Below, one piece after another: positions 52,561-62,463 of a stretch of DNA of 64,000 nt. Source of the DNA: JAJPKK01 sp963702755 (GTDB taxonomy: Bacteria; Pseudomonadota; Alphaproteobacteria; Rhizobiales; Xanthobacteraceae); contig CAVPDZ010000030.1 in assembly GCA_963702755.1 (NCBI GenBank), positions 1 through 64,000 of the forward strand. Direction: 5' to 3'. The translations under genes were made by a program, and so were the position numbers. Below the pieces are notes generated by a model. It was given only the letters and a program-made list of their open reading frames with translations. It was not told where the DNA came from and searched no databases. Numbering within the stretch: the stretch's first letter is position 1; each line of letters begins with the position of its first letter.

Positions 52561-52586
52561 GGAACTCCAGCGAAAGCTCGTTCGTT
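52561..52586 (+). promoter_or_regulatory. EcfG-type promoter for the small membrane protein gene
   Basis: GGAAC (52561-52565), 17-nt spacer, CGTT (52583-52586), 32 nt before the ATG at 52618. Exact consensus with permitted spacing. The rest of the 463-nt gap between 52154 and 52618 shows nothing else recognisable. Confidence 0.65.
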
Positions 52587-52617
52587 GACCATGGAAGCAT
52601 GGAATGGGTGTCTGAAC

Positions 52618-52809
52618 ATGGAAAAGCTTCCCGAGAACGCGCGGACCGACGGGGCCATTGATGTTTCGACAGACGACGCCCGACAGGGCGTCACGGGGCA
52701 CAACGTGCGCTATATGCTGCTGTTCGGAACGCTGGCAGTCATTATCGGCTTCGTGGTCGTCGCCCTGTTGTTCGGTTACGGCTTTGCCGCCGGCGTCTTC
52801 GGAAGCTGA
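52618..52809 (+). CDS. small single-pass membrane protein
   Basis: 63 residues: acidic N-terminus (MEKLPENARTDGAIDVSTDDARQGVTGHNVRYML) then one transmembrane helix (LFGTLAVIIGFVVVALLFGYGFAAGVF). No family name recognised. Its promoter match suggests induction in the general stress response. Confidence 0.65.
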   Translation: MEKLPENARTDGAIDVSTDDARQGVTGHNVRYMLLFGTLAVIIGFVVVALLFGYGFAAGVFGS

Positions 52810-52850
52810 CGGGAGCTTTTGGCGTGATTCAGACGATTTGGGATGGCCAT

Positions 52851-53084
52851 ATGAAACCTGAGCACGATGTGATCGGCACCAATCGCCGTGAAGAGGAGGC
52901 ATTGGACGAAGGGCTTGAGGAGACGTTCCCGGCGTCCGATCCCCCTTCGATTATCCAGCCCCAACGGCAGCCCAAAGAGCGCGACCGTCGGATGGAGCGT
53001 TCATCTAGCCGGTCAAGGGCGGGTCGAAAAATAAGTTCGAACTTCCAAGCCCGCTGGCCGAGCAAGAGCCCCCTAACTGCTTAG
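52851..53084 (+). CDS. small protein with ETFPASDPPS motif
   Basis: 77 residues. RREEEALDEGLEETFPASDPPSIIQP is a recurrent signature of short alphaproteobacterial proteins of unknown function, many stress-associated. The basic tail after ~40 may be poorly conserved. 41 nt after the membrane-protein gene, probably cotranscribed; its end overlaps the convergent hpnN end by 12 nt. Confidence 0.6.
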   Translation: MKPEHDVIGTNRREEEALDEGLEETFPASDPPSIIQPQRQPKERDRRMERSSSRSRAGRKISSNFQARWPSKSPLTA

Positions 53085-55668
53085 GCCTTGTGTGGCTCTT
53101 GCGGTCTCGGATCTCCCATCAAGGCCGGTTGGAACAAGCGCCGCCGAGGCGAGCGTGCAGGCGAGCGAAAGCGCTAGCAGCTTGCCCATGCTCGAGATCC
53201 CCGGATGATGTGAGAGCCACAGGCTGCCGAACGCCGTCGCGGTCAACAGCGTGCTGTAGAACACGGCGCGCGTCAGCGCCGACTGCAGGAAGTTGGTTTG
53301 TCCGCGCCGCCACGCGGTGACGTAATAGATCTTGAAGGCGACGCCGATACCCAGCAGCACCGGCAGCGCGATGATGTTCGCGTAATTGAGCTGAAAGCCC
53401 GTCAGGGCGCAGATTTCGAGGGTGACAGCGGCCGCGGCGATAAGCGGAATCAGCGTCACCATCACATCGCTCACTCGCCGCAGCACAATCCACAGCAGGA
53501 TGGCAATCGACGCCAGCGCCAGGATCGCGGCTTCGATGAACGCGCGCACAATGGTGTCGCCCCATTCCAGCGTCGCGATCGCCTGTCCGGTGGCGTTGGG
53601 CTCGGCCATCAACACCGCCTGCGCAAAGCGGGTGATCGTCGCATTGTCGTTCGAGTCCCCTTTGGGAATGGCCTCAACCCTCTCGCGGCCGTCTGACGTG
53701 ACCCAATCGCGCACCAGATCCGAGGGGAGCGATGCGCGCATTACCGGTTGCGCCATGAGGCTTTGACGCAGGTCATTAAGATCGATCCGCAGCGACGGAA
53801 TGAAGGCTGCGGTGGCGCGGTCGCGCGGCTCTGCACCCGCGTCGGCGAGCTTGATTATGGCGTCAGCGAGGCGATGCGCGGCATCGGCGCCGGGCCCGCC
53901 TTGTTCGCCCGCGGTATCCCGCAATGTCCGCGCGCCGTTGCGAAGCGCGGCGACTGTTTCCGCATCGGTGGGAGCGGGCTGCGCCGGCGCATTCAGCATC
54001 GGGTCAAGGGTTTGGGCGGCACCCTTGATCGCGACGAGTTTCGGTTCCTGGTCGGACGGAATGAAGCTTGCCAAACTGCGCGTCTCCGCGACCTCGGGGA
54101 GCGCGGCAAGCCGGGCTGCAATAGCGGCAGCGTCAGCATCCGACCGCGTCAGGACTTCCGCTGTATAGGCCGGCGCCTGTTGACTGATATCGAGGAGGGT
54201 CGCGATCGGTTCGGAAGTCCGCTCGCGCAGGTCAAGGGGATTGGAATCGAATTGCAGCTTCGTCAGCGCGGGGAGGCCGGCGAGCACGATCAGCGCCGTC
54301 ACCGCAACCACGACATAGCGCCGCCGCCGCAACATTGCGTCGATCGGCGCCATCGCCGGAAAGGTGAGCGGCTTCGGCTCCGGCGGCGGCACGACCGCGC
54401 GGATCAGTGCTGGCAGCAGCGTCAGGCTCGCAACGTATGCGACGACCATGCCGACGCCGGCGATGATCCCGAGCTGCGCAAGCCCGGTGTAGCTCGTCGG
54501 CAAGAATGACAGGAAACCCGCCGCGGCCGCGCCGGCCGCAAGCGTCAAGGGAATGCCGACGATACCGGAGGCTCCGGTCAAGGCTTTGACGAGGTCATCG
54601 TTCTCGTGCCGCTCCGCCCGGTAGCGAACGCTGTATTGGATCGCAAAATCGGCGCCGAGCCCGACGAACAGCACCGCGAACGCCATTGAAATCGGGTTGA
54701 AAGCTCCGACCAGCAAAATGCCTGCTGCAGCCGTGATGATGAGGCCCGCCGCAAGATTGACGACGACGGCCGCGACGAGCCGCAGCGATCGCAGCGAGAG
54801 CCACAGGATCAAGATGACGATGGCTCCGGTGATAAAGCTATTGAGCGCGAGGCCTTCATTCACGCTGCGGAATTCGTCGTCGGAGATGGGAACCGGCCCG
54901 GTGAGGCGGGCAGTTGCGCCGAAATCCGATTGCAGCTTGAGATCGGTGATGGCTTGCCTGACGGCCGCAGTTGCTTTGCTGCCCGGTTCGACCGCGGTGT
55001 GGTCGACCACGGCCCAGATTTGAATGATGTGACGCAGCCCCTGCGGCGGGCCTTCCTGCAGAAGCTCTTTCCAGGAGAACGAGGCGGGGCGGCTCCGCTC
55101 CAAATCTTCCAATGTCGCAGCTGCAAGATTCAGCGGCCGCGCCATGGAGTCGAGCGAGACGTATCCCTGCTTCACATTGCCCAGCGTCCCGGACAAAACC
55201 TCGATGAGCCCCGCGGAGACTCGGATCATGCGCGAGCCCGCCGATGACGGGTGCGGCATTCGTGAACTGTGCCATCGTCCGAGTTACGTCGGCCGGTGAT
55301 TGGAACAACAGGCCGTTTTGCTGGAAAAAGGCGGAGTTGCCGGCGTCTCGCACCGAGCGGAAGAGCTCCGGCCTGCCAGCCAGGCGGTCGACGAGGGACT
55401 GCACGGCGCCTTGCGATTGCTCCGGCGTCGGGGCATCAATGACGACGAGGATCAGCTCTGCGGTTTGCGGAAACGCCGCGCGATAGGCGATATCCAGTTG
55501 ACGCCATTGCAATTTCGAGGACAGGAGGTTGTCGATATTGGTATCAATAGCAAAATTGTGCGCGGCATAGATGCCCGCCGCAATGGAAGCGACGATCGCG
55601 ACCGCGATGACCGCAATGAAGTGACGACAGCAGAATCCGACCGCGCGAATAATGAACGACTGTAACAT
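53073..55668 (-). CDS. hpnN: hopanoid-associated RND transporter HpnN, one frameshift
   Basis: MmpL/RND-type exporter that moves hopanoids to the outer membrane. MLQSFIIRAVGFCCRHFIAVIAVAIVASIAAGIYAAHNFAIDTNIDNLLSSKLQWRQ at the N-terminus (TM1 then periplasmic loop), a first six-helix bundle (FITGAIVILILWLSL, FAVLFVGLGADFAIQYSVRYRAERHENDDL), a second loop and the second bundle (IIALPVLLGIGVAFKIYYVTAW). An extra base in the cccc run at 55209-55212 splits it (AHDPSLRG|LIEVLSGTLGNV). ~864 residues once joined. No other hpn gene is adjacent. Confidence 0.9.
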
Positions 55669-55823
55669 GACGACCTTTGTGGCCTGTGGCGGGACGGCCG
55701 TGCCGGAAAACAAACAATCGACCCAGGGCGGAAGGAGTTCCCGCGTGACCGGGGGGCGCGCCAAGTAGATGTTATGCCGGGCGCGAGAATCCAGGGGCAA
55801 TTGAACGATCGTATGTAGGGGCA

Positions 55824-58174
55824 ATGGAACATTCATCGCAGAGCCGGCAAGGCAACGGCATCGGGGCGCGATTTACCCGCAAGGAAGACGACCGTTTCCT
55901 TCGCGGTCGCGGACAATACATCGGCGATATTTCGTTTCCCCGCATGCGCGAGGTTGCGTTCGTGCGGAGCCCCGTGGCCCACGGCAAGCTGGTCGGCGTG
56001 CGCATCCCGGAAGCGTTTCGCTCAGCGGTGTTTACCGCGAAGGATCTTGCCGGCGTGCGACCGATCCGGGCCGTGTCACCGCTGCCGGGATTTCAGGCCT
56101 CGGAGCAGCCGGTGCTCGCGGTCGACAAGCTGCGGCATGTCGGCGAACTGGTCGCGTTCTGCGTTGCCGACACGCGCGCCGAGGCCGAGGACATCGCAGC
56201 GCAGATCAGCGTCGAATATGAAGAGCTTCCCGCAATGGTCGATATGCTGGAAGCGGTCGAACCCGGCGCCGCGCAGGTGCACGACACCATCAAGCGCAAC
56301 ACCTTCCTCGAAACTCGGATTCGACGGCGACGTCGAAAAGGCGGCCGCCTCCGCCCACGTCAAGGTGACGCGCACGCTGCGCACCTCGCGCCAGGTCATG
56401 TCGCCGATCGAGTGCCGCGGCTTCATCGCCCAATGGGACACCCGCAATCGCCAGCTTGTGCTGCATGGCGCATCGCAATTCCCCCACGTGGTGCGCACCG
56501 GTCTTGCGTATTCGCTGAAAATCCCTGAGCTGCAGATCCGCGTGATATCGCCCGACGTCGGCGGCGGCTTCGGGTACAAGGCGATCGTCGCCGGCGAGGA
56601 AATCTGCCTCTCCTGGCTCGCCATGCGGTGCGGCCATCCGGTGCGCTGGCTCGAGGATCGCCGCGAACAGCTTGTCGCCAACGCCAATTGCCGCGAGCAC
56701 CACTATGTCTTGTCGGCCTATGCCGACGAGACCGGCAAGTTCGTCGCCTTCGAGGGCAAGGCCGCGGTCGATTCCGGCGCTTATTCGGCCTATCCGTTCA
56801 CCTCGGCGATCGAGGCCTCGCAGGTCAGCGCGATTTTGCCGGGGCCTTACGTGATCCCGGTTTATCGCTGCAAGACGGCGGCCGTCGTGACCAACAAATG
56901 CCCGCAATTGCCGTATCGCGGCGTGGCGCGGCCAGGCGTGTGCTTTGCCATGGAGCTGATGGTCGATGCGATCGCGCGCAAGCTCGGTCGCGAGCCGTGC
57001 GAGGTGCGTCTCGCAAACCTCGTGCGGCCCGAGCAGATGCCGTACGACAATGTCACCGACAAGCACTTCGACAGCGGCGATTATCCGGGCCTGCTGCGCA
57101 TGGCGCGAGATGCGATCGGCGCTTGCCGACGTACGTGCGCGCCAAAAGCGCGGCGAGAGCGGACGGCCGGCTGATCGGCGTCGGCTTTGCGATCTTCTCC
57201 GAGCAGACCGCCCACGGCACGACCGCCGACGGCAAGCGCCGCGCGCTCTACGAGCAGGTGTTCGTGCGGTTGACGCCCGACGGCGGGGTCGACGTGCGCG
57301 CCGGCATCCAGAGCATCGGGCAGGGGCTCGAGACCACACTCGCCCAGATCGCCAGCGAATATCTGGGTGTCGATCCGAACGATATCGCGGTGCGGCTCGG
57401 CGACACCGAGATCACCCCTTATTCGAGCGGAGCGTGGGGCTCCCGCGGCATCGTCTGGGCGGGCGGCGCGACGGCGCGAGCCTGCAAGGAGTTGGCGCAG
57501 CGCGTCGCCCGGATCGGTGCGGCGCTGCTGCAGGCCGACCCGCTACAGTGACCGTGCGCGAGGGCCGCGTGTTCAGCGCGCAGGGCAGCGTGTCGCTTAC
57601 CGACATCGCCCGGGCGTTCTATCTCGCGCCGGCTGATTTGCCCGGCGACACCGATTCCCACGGCCTCGAAGTGACCGAAGGCTATGCGCCGACGCGTCTC
57701 ACCGGCATTCACACCGGCTCCGCGCATGCGGCTCTCGTCGCCGTCGATCCGGAGGATGGCGGCGTCGAGATTCTCGACTACGTGATCGCGGAGGACGCGG
57801 GCATCCTCGTCAATCCCATGGTGGTGGACGGCCAGGTGCGCGGCGGTGCCGCGCAGGGCATCGGCTCGGCCTTGTTCGAGGAGATGCCGTTCGACCACCG
57901 CGGCCAGCCGCTGGCGACGACGCTCGCCGACTATCTCTTGCCCGGCTCCGGCGAGGTGCCGAACATCCGCGTGCTCCACATGGAGACGCCGTCGCCTTAC
58001 ACCGAGTTCGGCCAGAAGGGCGTAGGGGAGGGCGGCGCCATCGGCCCTGCCGCTGCCATCACCAATGCGGTCAACGATGCCCTGCAAAAGTTCGGCGTCG
58101 AGATCACCGAGATTCCGATCACGCCGCACCGCGTGCTCGCTGCCCTCGCCAACGGCAAGCGCGGCGAGCGGTAG
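55824..58174 (+). CDS. xanthine dehydrogenase family molybdopterin-binding subunit, three frameshifts
   Basis: Large (molybdenum cofactor) subunit of an aldehyde oxidase/xanthine dehydrogenase/CO dehydrogenase-type hydroxylase. Opening GIGARFTRKEDDRFLRGRGQYIGDI, then ISPDVGGGFGYK, LPYRGVARPGVCFAMELMVD, GIQSIGQGLETTLAQIASEYLGV and EFGQKGVGEGGAIGPAAAITNAVNDAL. The active-loop YRGVARP differs from the AYxCSFR of form I CO dehydrogenase, so CO oxidation is unlikely. Frame changes near 56318, 57125 and 57545. ~783 residues. No FAD or [2Fe-2S] subunit gene is adjacent. Confidence 0.88.
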
Positions 58175-58200
58175 AATCTTTCAGGTTCAATTCACGGGTG

Positions 58201-58307
58201 GTCATTCCGGGGCGCCGAAGCGCAGCGAAGGCGAGCCCGGAATCCATACTCCTCGGCCGGGGTTATGGATTCCGGGCTGCCTCGCTGCGCTCGGCCCCCG
58301 GAATGAC
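58201..58307. repeat. 107-bp palindromic intergenic repeat (copy B)
   Basis: Begins gtcattccggggcgcc and ends ccccggaatgac, with inner gagcccggaatccata / tggattccgggctgc. Same plan and length as 34399-34505. Lies between convergent stops (58174 and 58361). Confidence 0.92.
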
Positions 58308-58360
58308 GAGCAAGATTTGCGCTGAGGTCGTTGCGCTGCGTTCTCGTTGGAATTACGCCG

Positions 58361-58681
58361 CTAATTATCCGGCTCGCCGGCGACGACGTAGGACCAGAGC
58401 GCCTCGATATCTTCGGGGCTGAGCACGTCGTCCCAGGACGGCATGTTGCCTTTGCCGTAGGTCACCGAATCGACGAAGCGCGTGTGGGCATCGCGGGGAA
58501 ATTTCTTGAGGTCGATCGCCCACTGCGGATCGCGCATGTGCGCGCCGTGGCAGGTCGCGCAGTTCATCGCAAACAGCGTGGCGCCGCGCTTGATTTGCTC
58601 GGGCGGAAATTTCAAATCCTGTGCCGCCGCGCCCGCGCATAAAAGCGCGAGCGCGGCGGTCATGACGGCCTTTGTTTTCAT
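58361..58681 (-). CDS. monohaem cytochrome c, partner of the PQQ dehydrogenase
   Basis: 106 residues with signal peptide MKTKAVMTAALALLCAGAAAQ. Haem site NCATCHGAHM (CATCH); Met ligand in YGKGNMPSWDDVLSPEDIEALWSYVVA. Starts 26 nt after the quinoprotein gene, so it probably accepts its electrons. Confidence 0.9.
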   Translation of the reverse strand: MKTKAVMTAALALLCAGAAAQDLKFPPEQIKRGATLFAMNCATCHGAHMRDPQWAIDLKKFPRDAHTRFVDSVTYGKGNMPSWDDVLSPEDIEALWSYVVAGEPDN

Positions 58682-58707
58682 GCGATGCCGCGTTGTCCTC
58701 GGCCGCA

Positions 58708-60375
58708 TCACTCGGGCATCAACGCGAAGGTCCATACCGAGCCGCCGGTCGGCGTGCGGTCGGCAGCTTTCATCACCCGGTTGAGCACGCCGCCGATCCC
58801 CGACAGCACCGTCACATACTGCTTGCCGTTATGGGTATACGTAATCGGCGGCGCGTTGATGCCGGAGGTCGTCTTGAACTTCCACAGCGTCTCGCCCGTC
58901 GCCTGATCGAGCGCGATGAAGTCGCCGTTGAGGTGCCCGGTGAACAGCAACCCGCCGTCGGTTGAAAGCATGCCGGCAGACAGCACGGTGCCGGTCACCG
59001 GCACCTTCCACGCGGCTTTGCCGGTCAACGGATCGAACGCCATGTGATAGCCCCAAGGCTCGCCGGCGGGTGGGGTGCGGAAGCTCGTGTCGACGCCGGT
59101 CGAGCCCTGGCCCATGACGAAGTCGACCTTGGTGTATTTCATGATCCGGGAGATTTCCCACGAGTTCACGTAGATGAGCCCGGTTTTGGGATTGAAGGCC
59201 GGCAGCGTCGCGTTCTGGCCGCGCGAGGGCCAGATCTCCACGGTCTCGCCCTTGAGGGCGCGGTCGTAAACGTCGGTCAGCACCGGCCGTCCGGACTGAA
59301 GGTCGATGTGCGATGCCCAGTTCACTTTCACGAACGGATGCGCCGCGATCAATTTGCCGTTGGTGCGATCGATCACGTACATGAAGCCGTTCTTGTTGGC
59401 GTTGAGGATCACCTTGCGGGGGCGCCCGTCGATGGTGAGGTCCGCAAGCACCGGCTCGGCCGTGCCGTCGAAGTCGTAGCTCTCGTTCGGAATGTACTGA
59501 TAAGCCCACACCAATTCGCCGGTCTTCGGGCGAACGGCGATCACGCTCGCGGTATGAACGCTGTCGTTGCCGCCGCGATAGATCGGGTTATAGGGCTCGG
59601 CGTTGCCGGTGCCCCAATAGACGAGGTCAAGCTCGGGATCGTAGGAGCCGTTCTGCCAGGTCGAGCCGCCGCCATATTTCCAGGCGTCGGGAATGTCCTT
59701 CGGCCACGTCTCCGAACCCGGCTCGCCGGGCGCCGGGATGGTATAGCGGGTCCACAGCTTCTGCCCGGTCTCAGGGTCCCAGCCGATCAGGAAGCCGCGC
59801 GTCGTGCGGTCGCCGCCGGCCATGCTGGTGATGAGGACGCCGTTTGCGACGAGAGGCGCGGTGATCCCGGTGTAGCCTTCCTTGTAATCGGCGAACTTCT
59901 GCTTCCACACGACCTTTCCGGTCTTCATGTCGAGGGCGATCACCTGGCAGTCGATCGCCTCGCGGAACAGCTTGCCGTTGTAGATCGTCGCCCCGCCGCG
60001 CATGATCACGCCCGGCGCGCCGACCCGCGCGGCGGCGCGTTCGTACTCGACCGGCGTGTGCCAAATCTGTTCGCCGGTGGCGACATCGAAGGCGAAGGTG
60101 TGATTGCCGTTCACGACGTACATCACGCCGTTGTAGACCGTCGGTTGCGCGAGCTCGCCCGAGTCGTTGCTCAGGCTGGTCGCCCAAACCGGGACGAGGC
60201 GTTTGACGTTCGATTTGTTGATCTGGGCGAGGGGACTGTATTGGTTGAGGCGATAGCCCATGCCGAACGTGGTGACGTTCTCGGTATTCTTGCCGTTGTC
60301 GATCAGTTCCTGCGCCGTCTGGGCCGCCGCGCAGCTGCACCACGAACACAACAGAGCCGCCAGCAACTTCCTCAT
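58708..60375 (-). CDS. PQQ-dependent alcohol dehydrogenase (methanol/ethanol type), lanthanide-type DxD motif
   Basis: Periplasmic quinoprotein, 555 residues, signal peptide MRKLLAALLCSWCSCAAA. Eight-bladed propeller tryptophan-docking motifs (YVVNGNHTFAFDVATGEQIWHTP, ALDMKTGKVVWKQKF, DQATGETLWKFKT). The active-site segment NESYDFDGTAEP has Asp at +2 from the catalytic Asp, the pattern of lanthanide-dependent XoxF/ExaF enzymes; calcium enzymes have Ala or Ser there. The vicinal CysCys disulfide typical of methanol dehydrogenases is not seen (RVGAPGVIMRGGATIY). No fused haem domain; cytochrome c is encoded next. Substrate not predictable. Confidence 0.9.
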   Translation of the reverse strand: MRKLLAALLCSWCSCAAAQTAQELIDNGKNTENVTTFGMGYRLNQYSPLAQINKSNVKRLVPVWATSLSNDSGELAQPTVYNGVMYVVNGNHTFAFDVATGEQIWHTPVEYERAAARVGAPGVIMRGGATIYNGKLFREAIDCQVIALDMKTGKVVWKQKFADYKEGYTGITAPLVANGVLITSMAGGDRTTRGFLIGWDPETGQKLWTRYTIPAPGEPGSETWPKDIPDAWKYGGGSTWQNGSYDPELDLVYWGTGNAEPYNPIYRGGNDSVHTASVIAVRPKTGELVWAYQYIPNESYDFDGTAEPVLADLTIDGRPRKVILNANKNGFMYVIDRTNGKLIAAHPFVKVNWASHIDLQSGRPVLTDVYDRALKGETVEIWPSRGQNATLPAFNPKTGLIYVNSWEISRIMKYTKVDFVMGQGSTGVDTSFRTPPAGEPWGYHMAFDPLTGKAAWKVPVTGTVLSAGMLSTDGGLLFTGHLNGDFIALDQATGETLWKFKTTSGINAPPITYTHNGKQYVTVLSGIGGVLNRVMKAADRTPTGGSVWTFALMPE

Positions 60376-60547
60376 GGTTCACTCCCGTCACCTGATTGTC
60401 CGGTCGCGCCCGACCGATCGGCCGCGATGATGGTCAATTCGCGCTGCCCTGCCAAGCGGAGAAGCGGCGCGGCGAAAGCGGAGCGTGGCCCGGATTCTGC
60501 ATTGCTGGCGCCGACATGCGCCGGTTTGGCGTAAGATGTATGCAGGT

Positions 60548-61531
60548 ATGAACATGCATGCTTTCTCGAAGACGAGCGTCCTTGCCATCGTCGCCGCGCT
60601 ATTGCTGACGGCGGCCGCAATGGACCGCGCCCGCGCGGAGTGGCCGACGCGGCCCGTGACGGTAGTCGTGCCGCTTGCGGCCGGCGGCAACACCGACATG
60701 ATGGCGCGACTGGGAGCCGAGCGGCTCTCCGAAAAATTCGGCCAGCCGTTTGTCATCGAAAACCGGCCGAGTGCAGGCGGGGCAATCGCGGTCGGCCAGG
60801 TGGCGAATGCGCCGCCTGACGGCTACACGATGCTGTTTGCGCCGTCGTCGATGCTGCTGCTGACGCCGATGCTGCAGAAGGTCAATTTCGACGCCGACAA
60901 GCAGCTCGTCCCGATCACCAATGTCGGCACCGGCGCCCAGGTGCTCGCCATCAAGCGCGATCTGCCGGCAACGACGCTCGCCGAATTCATCGCCTTCGCG
61001 AAAGCCAATCCGGGCAAGCTCAATTTCGTGACCGCCGGCACTCAGAACATCAGCCAGCTCGCCCCGGCCCTGCTGCTCGCGCGCGCCGGCATCGACATGG
61101 TGATGGTGCCGGCGAAGGGCGGACCGCAGGCGGTCTCCGATCTGATGTCGGGGCAGGTCGACATGTATTTCGGCAATGCCTCCGAATTGCTGCCCCATGC
61201 GAAGAGCGACCGCATCCGGCTGCTCGCGGCCGGCACGGCGCATCGGCTCGCCGCCGCCCCCGATCTTCCCGTCGTCGCCGAGACGTTTCCCGATTTCGTG
61301 CTGCAGTCCTGGAATGGCTTCGTTGTGCCCGCAGGCACGCCGGATGACATCGTCGAGGCCATTCGCAGCGAGATCAGCGCTTTTGCGCGATTGCCGGCAA
61401 CGGCGAACCGCCTTATCAATCTCGGCATCGTTCCCGGCGGCCTTACCAAAGAAGAGGTCGCCGCGGCGTTCAAGGCCGACCGCAAGATTTTCGCGGAGGC
61501 AATGAAGGCGGCGGGTCTCGGCGGACCGTAG
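60548..61531 (+). CDS. Bug family (TctC-type) solute-binding protein
   Basis: Signal peptide to ARAEWPTRPVTVVVPLAAGGNTDMMARLGAERLSEKFGQPFVIENRPSAGGAIAVGQVANAPPDGYTML, the family opening. VPAKGGPQAVSDLMSGQVDMYFGNASELLPHAKSDRIRLLAAG and FPDFVLQSWNGFVVPAGTP follow. ~327 residues. Divergent from the PQQ dehydrogenase; 58 nt before the PEP-mutase-family gene. Confidence 0.93.
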   Translation: MNMHAFSKTSVLAIVAALLLTAAAMDRARAEWPTRPVTVVVPLAAGGNTDMMARLGAERLSEKFGQPFVIENRPSAGGAIAVGQVANAPPDGYTMLFAPSSMLLLTPMLQKVNFDADKQLVPITNVGTGAQVLAIKRDLPATTLAEFIAFAKANPGKLNFVTAGTQNISQLAPALLLARAGIDMVMVPAKGGPQAVSDLMSGQVDMYFGNASELLPHAKSDRIRLLAAGTAHRLAAAPDLPVVAETFPDFVLQSWNGFVVPAGTPDDIVEAIRSEISAFARLPATANRLINLGIVPGGLTKEEVAAAFKADRKIFAEAMKAAGLGGP

Positions 61532-61589
61532 CTCGCAAGGACTTGGGCAGTGCGCTGACGAAAGCGCCGCCCGGAAGGAGGAGACCGAC

Positions 61590-62456
61590 GTGACTCCGGC
61601 CCAACGCCTGCGTGAGCTGCTCTCCGCGCCGGGCATCCAGATCATGCCGGGCTGCTTCGATGCGCTCTCGGCCAAGCTCATCGCCGATGCCGGTTTCAAG
61701 GTCGCGTTCATGAGCGGGTTTGCGGTGTCGGCGGCGCGCCTCGCTTTGCCCGATACCGGGCTCATCTCGTTCTCCGAGATGCTCGACAGCTTGCGCAATT
61801 GCTGCGCGGCCGTGCCGGGCTATCCGATCATCGGTGACGGGGATACCGGCTATGGCAACGCCCTCAATGTCCAGCGCACGGTCCTTGAATACGCCCGCGC
61901 CGGCGCCGCCGCGGTGATGATCGAAGACCAGGTGAGCCCGAAGAAGTGCGGCCACACCAGGGGCAAGCAGGTCGTCTCTCGCGAGGAGGCCAGGATGAAA
62001 ATCCGTGCCGCAGTCGAGGCGCGTCGCGATGCCGATATCCTGATCCTCGCCCGCACCGACGCGCGCGCGGTTCACGGCCCGGAGGAAGCGCTTGCCCGCT
62101 GTCGCGACTTCGAGGCAGAAGGCGCCGATATCATCTTCTTCGAGGCGCCGGAGTCGGAAGCCGAGATGCGAAGCTTCTGCAGCGCGATCGGCAAACCCTG
62201 CCTCGCCAACATGGTGCCGGGCGGCAAGACTCCCGTCCTGCCGGCGGCCGAGCTCGCGCGGATCGGTTACAAGCTCGCGGTCTATCCGGTGATGCTGCTG
62301 AGCACCGCCATCACCGCGATGCAGGCGACGCTCAAATCGCTGCAGCCGGGCGCTGCGTCAGTTCCGCCGCCCGCCGTATCGTTCACGCAGCTTCAGGAGC
62401 TCGTCGGCTTCCCGGCCTACTGGGAGCGCGAGACCCGTTACAAGGCCGCGGAGTGA
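61590..62456 (+). CDS. isocitrate lyase/PEP mutase family protein
   Basis: 288 residues, GTG start with GGAGGAGA upstream. LLSAPGIQIMPGCFDALSAKLIADAGFKVAFMSGFAVSA, GDGDTGYGNALNVQRTVLEYARAGAAAVMIEDQVSPKKCGHTRGKQVV (the KKCGH signature of lyases with a catalytic Cys), RTDARAVHGPEEALARC. Probably cleaves a 2-hydroxy- or 2-methyl-tricarboxylate or decarboxylates an oxaloacetate-like acid. Flanked by Bug receptors, which fits acid uptake and cleavage. Confidence 0.9.
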   Translation: MTPAQRLRELLSAPGIQIMPGCFDALSAKLIADAGFKVAFMSGFAVSAARLALPDTGLISFSEMLDSLRNCCAAVPGYPIIGDGDTGYGNALNVQRTVLEYARAGAAAVMIEDQVSPKKCGHTRGKQVVSREEARMKIRAAVEARRDADILILARTDARAVHGPEEALARCRDFEAEGADIIFFEAPESEAEMRSFCSAIGKPCLANMVPGGKTPVLPAAELARIGYKLAVYPVMLLSTAITAMQATLKSLQPGAASVPPPAVSFTQLQELVGFPAYWERETRYKAAE

Positions 62457-62463
62457 TGCGCCG

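Noticed and set aside
55824..58174. CO dehydrogenase CoxL
   Set aside because: The form I active-site signature AYxCSFR is absent and no coxM/coxS genes are adjacent.
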